Source: Alphaproteobacteria bacterium (lineage in GTDB: Bacteria > Pseudomonadota > Alphaproteobacteria > 16-39-46). From it: a stretch of DNA of 64,000 bases. Positions within the stretch are counted from its first letter, which is position 1; every line of letters begins with the position of its first letter. This document shows positions 17,662 through 26,071 of this stretch, in pieces. The stretch spans positions 18,792-82,791 of the forward strand of contig JAGYKM010000006.1 of the NCBI GenBank assembly GCA_018401675.1, read 5' to 3'. A program made the translations under genes and the position numbers. The notes under the pieces were generated by a model. The model was not told where the DNA came from and did no database searches. It saw only the letters and a list, made by a program, of their open reading frames with translations.

Positions 17662-19513
17662 ATGGTTTTGAGGCATCTTCCTACCAATCTCGTGAATCAA
17701 ATATCCGCTGGAGAAGTTATTGAGCGACCTGCTTCTGCGTTAAAAGAAATCATGGAGAACGCCTTGGATGCGGGAGCCCATCAGCTTGATATTATGATTC
17801 GTGGGGCGGGGAAAATCTATATGAGTGTCCTCGATGATGGCTGTGGGTTATCCCCTAAAGATATGGCGTTATGCTTAGACCGCCACACCACTTCCAAGTT
17901 AGATGATGGGGACTTATGGAATATTCATACTTTTGGTTTTCGGGGAGAAGCCCTACCTTCCATCGGATCGGTAAGTCGGTTGACCATGACTTCTTGTAAG
18001 TCAGGATCCAATGAAGGCTGGAAAATTCGCATTGAAGGTGGAAACAAAGGAGATATTGAGCCTGCTTCTATTACCAAAGGTACGCGGGTTGAGGTGGCTG
18101 ATTTATTTTACGCCACACCCGCTCGTTTAAAATTCCTAAAGGCGGATTCTACGGAAAACAGTCTTATTTCGGACGTTATTCATCGATTGGCTATGGTGCA
18201 TCCCCAGGTGGGTTTCTTTGTCAAAAATGAAACTAAAGATATTATCAAACTGCCAGCGGTTTCCGGGCTTTCTCCTATGGATAGCTTGTTTGAGCGAACA
18301 CGACAGATCTTGGGGAAAGATTTTGCACAAAATGCGTTGCCCGTGCATCAAGAGGAGGGTGGTTTCGCTCTCCACGGTCTTATTGGCTTGGCGACGCTTC
18401 ATCGACGCACCACATCCCATCAGTTCTTATATGTTAATCAGCGGCCGGTGAGGGACAAAGTTCTGCAAAGTGCCTTGAGAGATGCTTATCATGATCTTAT
18501 TCCCCACGGTAGGTATCCTATGGTGTCTCTGTTTATCCAAGTGCCTCATGATATGGTAGATGTTAATGTGCATCCGGCCAAGACAGAAGTTCGATTCAAA
18601 GAGGCCTCTGCTATCCGCTTTTGTAATAAGAGAGCTTTAAAAAAAACACCTTGGCTCAAGCCCGTCATTTAACGTCGATACTTTATCCAATCAGGCGCTC
18701 GCTTCTTTTATGCCGCAAGGAAACCCTCAAGAGCAAAATATTTCTCCCAATGTATCTAGCCCTCAAGGGACTTTTTCTTCACCCCGGGTAACTTCCATGC
18801 CGGTACGACAAGCGTCTTTTTCCAAATCATTCTTTTACCCCAAGGAGACGCAGGCTCAGCCAGATATGGCAACCAGTGAGCATCTTGCTTTAGCGTCTAC
18901 ACCAGAAGGGGTCCAGGAAGAGCAAGATCTGAGAGATCTTCCCTTAGGGTCGGCTTGTGCCCAAGTTCATGAAACATACATTGTGGCCCAAAGTAGTGAA
19001 GGGATTATTCTTGTGGACCAGCATGCCGCCCATGAGCGGTTGGTCTATGAACAATTAAAAAAAAGCTTTTTTGAGAAAGATGTTCCCAGCCAGGCTCTAT
19101 TGATTCCTGAAATTATGAATATGAATCAAGAAGATCGGGATCTTCTTTTAAAGCGGGAGGGTGAATTTAAAGCCTTGGGATTAGGCATTGAGTCCTTCGG
19201 AGAAGGCATTTTGGTAAGATCTATTCCTATTTTACTAGGTGGATCTAATGTGAAAGAACTAGTGGATGATCTTCTTGACGAGATCAAGGAAATGGATGTT
19301 CATTCTTCCTTAAAAGATAAGCAAGACGAAATTTGTTCGACTATGGCCTGTCATGGTAGTATTCGGGCAGGCAAAAAAATGTCTCTTCGGGAAATGAATG
19401 CGTTACTGCGCCAAATGGAGGAAACGGCCTTTTCTGGTCAGTGCAATCATGGTAGGCCAACGTATATAGCCCTCAAGAAAACGGATATTGAGAAGCTCTT
19501 TGGAAGAAGGTAG
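17662..19513 (+). pseudogene. mutL: DNA mismatch repair protein MutL, frameshifted at a poly-A run
   Basis: The N-terminal GHKL ATPase part (17662-18672) has all motifs: MENALDAGA, DDGCGL, FGFRGEALPSIGS and VDVNVHPAKTEVRF. The C-terminal dimerisation part (to 19513) has the endonuclease motif DQHAAHERLVYE, ACHGSIRAG and CNHGRP, so this is a nicking MutL, unlike the E. coli type. The two parts are in different frames; the shift is at an A8 run (18639-18646), and seven A would rejoin them as RALKKHLGSS. Total length near 617 residues is normal. It may be truly broken, corrected by slippage on A8, or mis-sequenced. Confidence 0.88.
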
Positions 19514-19575
19514 CTTTTCTTGGGAGCGGGCTTTGTAAGGTGAGTCGCGTAAAGGTTTTTTCTGTAGATTTTAAC

Positions 19576-19605
19576 TCGACAAAGAGTTACTCCGTTTGCT
19601 ATAAG
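19576..19605 (+). promoter_or_regulatory. Sigma-70 promoter candidate for tRNA-Lys
   Basis: TCGACA at 19576-19581 and TATAAG at 19600-19605 with an 18-base spacer lie 18 bases before the tRNA-Lys gene. Both boxes are one base from consensus or close to it. Confidence 0.5.
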
Positions 19606-19623
19606 GTCCATAATGGTCCTGTG

Positions 19624-19699
19624 GGGTGCTTAGCTCAGTTGGTAGAGCAGCTGACTCTTAATCAGTAGGTCGAAGGTTCGAATCCTTCAGCGCCCACCA
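19624..19699 (+). tRNA. tRNA-Lys (anticodon CTT)
   Basis: A 76-base cloverleaf. Acceptor GGGTGCT pairs with AGCGCCC, the D arm is GCTC...GAGC, the anticodon stem is GCTGA/TCAGT around loop CTCTTAA (anticodon CTT), and the T arm is GAAGG TTCGAAT CCTTC. CCA is encoded at the 3' end. Confidence 0.96.
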
Positions 19700-20217
19700 T
19701 AAAAACTATGGACACAGAAGCTGCCTTCAAGAAGGACAATATAAAATGAGGGAGCTTAGAAGTCGGTGGGTTTGCCTGCTCTTTCTTCATAAAATATTTC
19801 CATCATATTAATTGAACTGCTGTGATCCTATGCACAGAATGGGTTTCCTGGCTCGTTAGTTTACCAGAAGGCATATCTCTTTAAAGCCTATAGCTCCTTA
19901 GAAAGAGACTAGGCTCTTACTTGATTGAATATGAATCTTTAAGTAAAATAAAAAGGGAAAGAAAGATTTTTTTGATGCGATATAATATCCTTAATCTCGC
20001 CTGTATTTTGTATAAATAATATTTTAAATACGCTTAAACCATATGATAATCCCTCTGTCCTCAGAAAAAGGTTGAAACACATTTTTTTTTCTGGTACATC
20101 TTTCACAATATTTAAATCATGAAGTGATTATTAGATGGTATTTATGATTTGTTAGAGTTCTCTCCAATAATTCTGGGGGGAGTTGCCAAAACCAACTGAA
20201 AAACAAAGAGGCAAGAG
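19700..20217. other. Intergenic region between tRNA-Lys and hfq
   Basis: About 520 AT-rich bases without a convincing gene. A TATAAT hexamer at 19981-19986 could be a -10 box for hfq, but no good -35 box stands 16-18 bases before it. AAAGAGGCAAGAG before 20218 contains the hfq ribosome-binding site. No RNA gene was recognised. Confidence 0.4.
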
Positions 20218-20493
20218 ATGTCTTCCGAAAAAACTAATTTACAAGATGTGTTTCTAAACTGCTTAAGAAAAAGCAAGCTCCCTGTTACTGTATTCTTGGT
20301 TAACGGGATTAAATTGCAAGGCACGATTACTAGCTTTGATAATTTTTGTCTTCAATTAAGGCGTGATGGTCAATCTCAGCTGGTGTATAAGCATGCCATA
20401 TCCACTGTTATGCCTATGGGTCCCATACAGCTGTATGAAGCCGATGGTCAAGACGATGAGTCTATGGATGATCACCATTCAGACGAAGACTAG
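20218..20493 (+). CDS. hfq: RNA chaperone Hfq
   Basis: A 91-residue Sm-like protein forming a hexamer that pairs small RNAs with mRNAs. Sm1 is seen in [21 protein letters not shown], and Sm2 contains the diagnostic [12 protein letters not shown], with the YKHA proximal RNA-binding residues intact. The C-terminal 20 residues form an unusually acidic tail ([16 protein letters not shown]). The ATG is 5 bases after AGAGG. hflX follows on the same strand, the conserved proteobacterial order. Confidence 0.97.
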   Translation: MSSEKTNLQDVFLNCLRKSKLPVTVFLVNGIKLQGTITSFDNFCLQLRRDGQSQLVYKHAISTVMPMGPIQLYEADGQDDESMDDHHSDED

Positions 20494-20516
20494 AGAATTG
20501 GGGCAGTTCCTGGCTA

Positions 20517-20652
20517 ATGGTTGAATTATCTTCTCTTGAAGGCCAACACGATGGATCTTTGTTGAAAATTGCCTTTATTCACACCCATAAATGCAATTTT
20601 AACTGCCTTCAGAGGGTAAGGGAACTGCCTTCCTTCTCGAACTCAATCTCAA
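20517..20652 (+). pseudogene. hflX: Out-of-frame N-terminal segment of hflX
   Basis: From the ATG at 20517, only 24 bases after hfq, a frame reads MVELSSLEGQHDGSLLKIAF...RVRELPS and then leaves the hflX frame. The hflX frame just here reads PSRTQSQ before MFEEGLSL. HflX proteins usually carry such an N-terminal stretch (a beta strand, then R.....LEE). The join falls in CCTTCCTT at 20628-20635; one CCTT copy instead of two would fuse the frames as RVRELPSRTQSQMFEEG. This is inferred from family shape, not from an alignment. Confidence 0.6.
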
Positions 20653-21861
20653 ATGTTTGAAGAGGGTCTTTCTTTAGTGAAGGCGGCTGGCTTTGAGCTG
20701 GTTTTTTCGCGTCAGGCGAAAGTTGCTAGAGTTAATCCTTCAAGCTTCATGGGGTCTGGTTTGGTTGAGGAAATCAACCAAGAGATCAAAAATAATGACC
20801 TAAAGCTTGTGGTGATTAATAGACGGCTATCAGGCGTTCAGCAGCGTACTTTGGAAAATAGATGGAAAGTAAAAGTCCTTGATCGTATGGGGCTAATCCT
20901 TCATATATTCCAAAACCGAGCCAGAAGCGGCGAGGGCAAGCTTCAAGTTGAATTGGCTCAAGCCTTATATGAAAGATCTCGACTGGTTAGAACATGGACC
21001 CACTTAGAACGTCAAAGAGGGGGTGGGGGATTCTTAGCAGGCCCTGGGGAAAAACAACTTGAGATAGATAAGCGTCTCCTTAATACGAAATGTCTTAAGC
21101 TCCAAAAAGACCTCCTGAAGGTCAGAAAAACCAGATCTTTGCAAAGATCCAGTCGTAAAAAATCCCAAAAACCTATTGTGGCACTGGTTGGCTATACCAA
21201 TGCGGGTAAATCGACGCTGTTCAATCGTCTTACGGGGGCAGGTGTTTTGGCGGACGCTCAGGTTTTTGCCACACTCGATCCCACCTTAAGATGTATAACT
21301 CTTCCTTCAAAACGAGACGTGTTTCTATTTGACACAGTGGGGTTTATTTCCAATTTGCCTCATGAATTAGTTGATGCCTTCCGTGCAACTTTGGAAGAAA
21401 TTACGCAAGCTGATCTTATTTTGCATATAAGAGATGGATATTGTGAGCAAAGCGACGCTCAGGCGGAAGACGTTGAAAAGATTCTTTCCGAGTTGCCCCA
21501 AGAAGGTCTTGAATCAGTGCCTATGGTGGAAGTTATGAATAAAAGAGATTTAGCCACGGTGCCTTTGCATGATTCCAGTAATGATGGTCCTGTATGGGTG
21601 TCTGCGCTCTCCGGAGAGGGATGCGAGGCGCTTCTTGAGAGAATAGATCGTTCTTTGAAAGAGCCTTCTAAGGCCTATTCTTTTTCCATTCCTTTGGCGG
21701 CGGGTGCTTTATTAGCATGGTTGTATGGGCACGGGTGTATTTTAGAAGATAAGTTGACTCGTAAAAATCACCGAATCCGTGTGCGCCTAACGGGGCGAGC
21801 TTATGGTGAATTCAAGCAGTTAAGGGATAGTTACCTTGTGGAAACGGCATCTCAATCCTAA
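20653..21861 (+). CDS. hflX: Ribosome-associated GTPase HflX (N-terminus frameshifted)
   Basis: A 402-residue GTPase that binds 50S subunits and rescues or splits stalled ribosomes. The HflX-specific domain includes GSGLVEEINQEI, VLDRMGLILHIFQNRARSGEGKLQVELAQ and the glycine-rich RQRGGGGFLAGPGEKQLEIDKR. The G domain has G1 GYTNAGKST, G3 DTVGFI and G4 NKRD. The stated start at 20653 lacks a ribosome-binding site and cuts off the usual first 45 residues, which are readable just upstream in another frame. It forms the conserved hfq-hflX pair. Confidence 0.9.
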   Translation: MFEEGLSLVKAAGFELVFSRQAKVARVNPSSFMGSGLVEEINQEIKNNDLKLVVINRRLSGVQQRTLENRWKVKVLDRMGLILHIFQNRARSGEGKLQVELAQALYERSRLVRTWTHLERQRGGGGFLAGPGEKQLEIDKRLLNTKCLKLQKDLLKVRKTRSLQRSSRKKSQKPIVALVGYTNAGKSTLFNRLTGAGVLADAQVFATLDPTLRCITLPSKRDVFLFDTVGFISNLPHELVDAFRATLEEITQADLILHIRDGYCEQSDAQAEDVEKILSELPQEGLESVPMVEVMNKRDLATVPLHDSSNDGPVWVSALSGEGCEALLERIDRSLKEPSKAYSFSIPLAAGALLAWLYGHGCILEDKLTRKNHRIRVRLTGRAYGEFKQLRDSYLVETASQS

Positions 21862-21965
21862 ACAAACGCTTCTCTAAATTTCAAAAACATTGATTTTCAT
21901 TTTAAACGCTCTTTATTTCTTGAATTAAGATATGATATAGCCTTGAGAAGACGTTCTATTTTTAA

Positions 21966-22051
21966 GGGGGTGTGGTGGAATGGTAGACACAACAGACTTA
22001 AAATCTGTTGACTTTACGGTCGTGGGGGTTCAAGTCCCTCCGCCCGCACCA
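21966..22051 (+). tRNA. tRNA-Leu (anticodon TAA)
   Basis: An 86-base class II tRNA. D arm TGGTGGAATGGTAGACAC, anticodon stem ACAGA/TCTGT around loop CTTAAAA (anticodon TAA), a variable arm TGACTTTACGGTCGT and T loop TTCAAGT with encoded CCA. The acceptor GGGGGTG pairs with CGCCCGC except for one G-G clash at position 2:71, which is unusual, and the D loop is one base shorter than common for this isoacceptor. Confidence 0.92.
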
Positions 22052-22151
22052 TTCTAAAGGTTACTTTAAAGCATCGCTCTTGAAGAGAAGTGGGGCCCAC
22101 CATCAGTAAGAGCCCATATGAAAATAAAATGTCAGAGGTAGTGTAAAATTT

Positions 22152-23597
22152 ATGAAAATTGAAAAAGCGACTCAACAAGAACTTGTTCATTCCTTAACGG
22201 TAACCATGTCTCCTCTTGAGATTGAAGAGCGGATAAAAAAAGAATTAGAGATTTTGGGCAAAAATGTCCAAATTGATGGATTTCGAAAAGGAAAAGTTCC
22301 CTTGTCTTTGCTTACTAAAAAATTTTCCGATCGGGCGTTGTCCGAGGTTCTTCGCAAGGCTCCCGAGGAATTGGTGTATTTTGCCTTACAAGATAAGAAA
22401 CTAAAGCCAGCTCTTCAGCCTGAGGTGGCCATGGATGCCTTTCAGGAAGGAAAGCCTTTACAAGGCGTTATCACAGTAGAAGCGCTGCCCGTTATTGACG
22501 AGGTTAAGGTAGAAGGTTTGAAACTTACCAAGATTACGGAAAAAGTTCTCGATGAAGAGAAGGCGCGCTTTAAGAAGAGTTTGAAAAGTCAGTTAATACG
22601 ACGGGAAAAAGCAAAGCCTGGGTCTTCCTTAAAGAAGGGAGATTCGGTTCTTTTGAAGTGTGAGATTATTGGTAAATCAGGAGAAATATTAGGGGATTAT
22701 AAGGCCCCTATACTGGAATACCCTATTGGGACCGATGCTTTTGGCCCAAAATTTGAAAAAGAACTGGATAAAATTAAGGTGGGAGATAAGTTTGAACTCT
22801 CAGGGATCTTGCCAGCGGGATTCAAAGGAAGCAAAGAGCCCCAAGACGTGGTTGTTCGAGGAGAATACCAATCCCATGATGTTTTTATTGAGCCTTCGGA
22901 TGAAGAGCTAATCACTTACCTGGGACTGAAAGACGCTGCTGGATTAGACGAATTTGTATCAGATAAGTTGATTAAGGTTAATGGGGAAAAGGCTGACCAG
23001 TATTTGAAAAGACAGATTTTAGATCAACTGTCCCAGACTCATAATTTTCTCGTACCTCCTGGAATGGTACAATTGGAACTTAAAACCATATGGAATGAGT
23101 TTCTTGAGTCTAGTAAAGATCCTTCATCTGAAGAAGCCGTCTTGCTCAAGGCAAAGAGCAAAGAAGATATTCTCAAAGAGTATGAAGATATTGCCCAACG
23201 CCGTGTTTTGCTTGGCTTGTTATTGGCAGAAGTGGGAAACAGGCAAGGTATAAAAATAGCTGGCGATGAATTGGCTCATGCTATCTACAGCTATGCGCGC
23301 CAGTTTCCTGGAGAAGAAGAAAAAGTTTTGGATTTTTACCGTAAAAATCCGAACCAGACAGCTCATATTCAAGCCCAAATATATGAAGGAAAGGTGATTG
23401 AGTATATCATCAGCAAAGCGCAGATTACCCAAAAAGAGGAGCCGGTGGGGACTCTGGATAAGCTTCTTTCTGAAGAAGACTCCACTGACGGGTCTTCTGG
23501 CAAGGAAAAAAAGAGAGTGAAGGGGAAGCCTGGCAAAGCTAGCTCTGTGAAAAATTCTGAAGCTGGAACATCGGCAAAGGAAAAGTCAAAAAAATAA
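22152..23597 (+). CDS. tig: Trigger factor (ribosome-associated chaperone)
   Basis: A 481-residue chaperone and peptidyl-prolyl isomerase that meets nascent chains at the ribosome exit. The N-terminal ribosome-binding domain carries the signature GFRKGKVPLSLL (usually GFRxGKxP). The FKBP-like domain follows (about residues 150-245, KKGDSVLLKCEI, LEYPIGTDAFGPKFEKEL), then the helical C-terminal arms. The last 50 residues are a Lys/Ser/Gly-rich low-complexity tail (KKRVKGKPGKASSVKNS), longer than usual. It heads the tig-clpP-clpX-lon-hup cluster typical of proteobacteria. Confidence 0.95.
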   Translation: MKIEKATQQELVHSLTVTMSPLEIEERIKKELEILGKNVQIDGFRKGKVPLSLLTKKFSDRALSEVLRKAPEELVYFALQDKKLKPALQPEVAMDAFQEGKPLQGVITVEALPVIDEVKVEGLKLTKITEKVLDEEKARFKKSLKSQLIRREKAKPGSSLKKGDSVLLKCEIIGKSGEILGDYKAPILEYPIGTDAFGPKFEKELDKIKVGDKFELSGILPAGFKGSKEPQDVVVRGEYQSHDVFIEPSDEELITYLGLKDAAGLDEFVSDKLIKVNGEKADQYLKRQILDQLSQTHNFLVPPGMVQLELKTIWNEFLESSKDPSSEEAVLLKAKSKEDILKEYEDIAQRRVLLGLLLAEVGNRQGIKIAGDELAHAIYSYARQFPGEEEKVLDFYRKNPNQTAHIQAQIYEGKVIEYIISKAQITQKEEPVGTLDKLLSEEDSTDGSSGKEKKRVKGKPGKASSVKNSEAGTSAKEKSKK

Positions 23598-23678
23598 ACC
23601 TTTTTGAAAGCTTTAAAATTGCGGAGGAACGTATATTTCGCAAGAAGGCTTTAGGGATTCAAGTAAATAAGGGAGATC

Positions 23679-24314
23679 GTGATGGATGAAATGATGGATT
23701 TAGTACCTATGGTGGTAGAGCAAACAGGCCGCGGGGAGCGATCTTACGATATTTTCTCACGCTTGCTGAAAGAGCGCATCATTTTTCTAAATGGTCAAGT
23801 TCACGATGGGATGTCGAGTTTAATATGTGCTCAGCTTCTTTTCTTAGAGGCAGAAAATCCGTCGAAGGATATATATCTGTATATAAATTCTCCCGGTGGG
23901 GTAGTGACCTCGGGGCTCGCTATTTTGGACACTATGAACTATGTGCGTTGTGATGTATCCACCTTATGTTTAGGTCAAGCCGCCTCAATGGGGTCTTTAT
24001 TGTTAGCAGGAGGCGCTAAGGGGAAAAGAATGGCTTTGCCCAATGCGCGGTTATGGTTCATCAGCCTCATGGCGGGGCCCAAGCAGCTTACCGATATAGA
24101 GATTCAAGCTAGGGAAATCCTCTCGCTACGCTCTCGACTGAACCATCTATACGCAACTTATTCTGGCCAAAATATTAAGGTCATAGAAGCAGCTATGGAA
24201 AGAGACAAATTTCTCAGCCCTGAAGAAGCTAAAGAATTCGGTCTCATCGATCAAGTTGTCAACAAGCGCCCACACATAAAAGACGAAAAGCTTCATCCTG
24301 AAAATGATGATTGA
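23679..24314 (+). CDS. clpP: ClpP protease subunit, catalytic-His segment scrambled by paired indels
   Basis: The serine protease core of ClpXP/ClpAP. The nucleophile is present in [14 protein letters not shown] and the catalytic Asp block in [20 protein letters not shown]. However, the His block expected after NAR (family form VMIHQPxGG) reads [12 protein letters not shown]. The +1 frame over 24049-24086 encodes [11 protein letters not shown], the expected motif. A one-base loss before it and a two-base loss after it would explain this and leave the protein one residue short. As written the catalytic triad is incomplete. The ATG has GGGAGATCGTG upstream; clpX follows after 312 bases. Confidence 0.92.
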   Translation: MMDEMMDLVPMVVEQTGRGERSYDIFSRLLKERIIFLNGQVHDGMSSLICAQLLFLEAENPSKDIYLYINSPGGVVTSGLAILDTMNYVRCDVSTLCLGQAASMGSLLLAGGAKGKRMALPNARLWFISLMAGPKQLTDIEIQAREILSLRSRLNHLYATYSGQNIKVIEAAMERDKFLSPEEAKEFGLIDQVVNKRPHIKDEKLHPENDD

Positions 24315-24626
24315 ATTTCAAAAATTTGAATCAATTTAGTCTAAGGATAGGGCTAAAAAGTAAAAAACGTGGATTGTCTTTAGGGGCAAAGAGTGGTCTA
24401 ATTGTGCAGTGGTGATTTAATTCTAGTTGCCTTGAAATCTAGGTGCTTAATAAGAATATAAAAAATCATAGCACTGAGAATAGGACCTGAGGAATGTCTA
24501 GACAAAGTCGTGAAAAAAGATACAGAGAAGAATAATTTGGCGTATGGTTTGTTGAGGTTTGCAAAACAATTATGACGTGCTACTTCTATAAAAACAAAAA
24601 AAGAGAAGTTACTAGGAGAAAGTAAG
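24315..24626. other. Intergenic region between clpP and clpX
   Basis: 312 bases with no gene seen. The longer than usual gap suggests clpX has its own promoter. A TATAAA hexamer in CTTCTATAAAAAC near 24585 could be a -10 box, without a good -35 partner at the right distance. TAGGAGAAAG is the clpX ribosome-binding site. Confidence 0.4.
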
Positions 24627-25904
24627 ATGAGTAAGTCAGATTCGGGAGCTGTAAAGGCGACCTTGCACTGTTCCTTTTGTGGAAAAAATCAAGCTGAGGT
24701 TCGCAAGCTCATAGCTGGACCCACGGTGTTTATTTGCGATGAATGTATCGAGTTATGTAACGATATTATTAGAGAAGAGTATAAGGCTTCTTTTGCCAAA
24801 GGGGCTCGAGGATTTCCCACGCCTTTGGAAATTACTGAGATTCTTGATAACTACGTTATTGGGCAAAAAAAGGCTAAGAAAATTCTTGCTGTATCGGTTT
24901 ACAACCACTACAAAAGGTTGTTAAGCGAGAATAGTGCTGATGATATTGAGATATCCAAATCCAATATTTTGCTTGTAGGGCCTACTGGATGTGGGAAGAC
25001 TTTGTTAGCTCAAACTCTCGCTCGTATTTTGGACGTCCCTTTCACTATGGCTGATGCTACCACCCTAACCGAGGCAGGATATGTGGGTGAAGATGTTGAG
25101 AACATTATTCTAAAGCTCCTTCAAGCCGCTGATTATAATGTAGAGCGGGCACAAAGAGGCATCGTTTATATAGACGAAATAGACAAAATCTCACGTAAAT
25201 CTGATAATCCCTCAATTACAAGAGATGTTTCTGGGGAGGGGGTTCAGCAAGCTTTGCTGAAAATAATGGAAGGTACTGTGGCGTCAGTGCCACCGCAAGG
25301 GGGACGAAAGCATCCCCAGCAAGAGTTTTTGCAAGTGGATACCACAAATATACTCTTCATTTGCGGTGGTGCCTTTGCGGGTTTGGAGAAATTAATATCC
25401 CAGCGTGGTAAGGGCTCTTCTATAGGATTTGGAGCTGACGTAAAAGATCCGGAAGATCGTGGCGTCGGTGAAGTGCTTTCGGGCATACAACCGGCTGATT
25501 TATTGAGTTTTGGTTTAATTCCTGAATTCGTTGGACGTTTACCGGTCATTGCTACTTTGGAGGACTTAGATGAGAGTGCCCTGGTTGAGATTCTTACTCA
25601 ACCAAAAAATGCGCTCGTTCGCCAGTACGCCTCTCTTTTTGAAATGGACGGTGCCGAATTGGTTTTCCATCCGGAGGCCCTTTCTGTTATTGCCCGAGAC
25701 GCCATAAAACGTAAGACAGGCGCTCGAGGGTTAAGGTCTATATTAGAAGGATTATTGTTGGATACTATGTATGAGCTTCCCAATAATAAAGATATTAGCA
25801 AGGTAGAGCTGGACAAAGACGTGGCTGAAGGAAGAAAAGCCCCTCTTTTGGTCTTTTCAACTGACCAGTCTCCTAAAAAGAAAACAGCTTCTAGTCCTTC
25901 ATAG
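24627..25904 (+). CDS. clpX: ClpX unfoldase ATPase
   Basis: A 425-residue AAA+ unfoldase feeding ClpP. The N-terminal C4 zinc finger (CSFCGKN...CDEC) binds adaptors. Walker A is GPTGCGKT, Walker [10 protein letters not shown], pore loop [11 protein letters not shown], and the RKH loop and GGAFAGLE block are intact. The IGF loop used to dock on ClpP is present ([11 protein letters not shown]), which implies a functional ClpP partner and bears on the clpP anomaly upstream. Sensor 2 lies in [12 protein letters not shown]. Length is normal. Confidence 0.98.
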   Translation: MSKSDSGAVKATLHCSFCGKNQAEVRKLIAGPTVFICDECIELCNDIIREEYKASFAKGARGFPTPLEITEILDNYVIGQKKAKKILAVSVYNHYKRLLSENSADDIEISKSNILLVGPTGCGKTLLAQTLARILDVPFTMADATTLTEAGYVGEDVENIILKLLQAADYNVERAQRGIVYIDEIDKISRKSDNPSITRDVSGEGVQQALLKIMEGTVASVPPQGGRKHPQQEFLQVDTTNILFICGGAFAGLEKLISQRGKGSSIGFGADVKDPEDRGVGEVLSGIQPADLLSFGLIPEFVGRLPVIATLEDLDESALVEILTQPKNALVRQYASLFEMDGAELVFHPEALSVIARDAIKRKTGARGLRSILEGLLLDTMYELPNNKDISKVELDKDVAEGRKAPLLVFSTDQSPKKKTASSPS

Positions 25905-26071
25905 ATTTTCGCTACGCCTGTGACCTTGTGGATTTTTCCCAAGGATCGGGCGTAGTGTTTGCCTTCTGTTTTGTTTTTATATTTGTGTCTCCAAAAAAAA
26001 TGTGTATTTATGGTGAATAATAAGATTAGCTCATCAGTTTTTTAAAATTTTTCCTAGAAAGAACCTATGGA

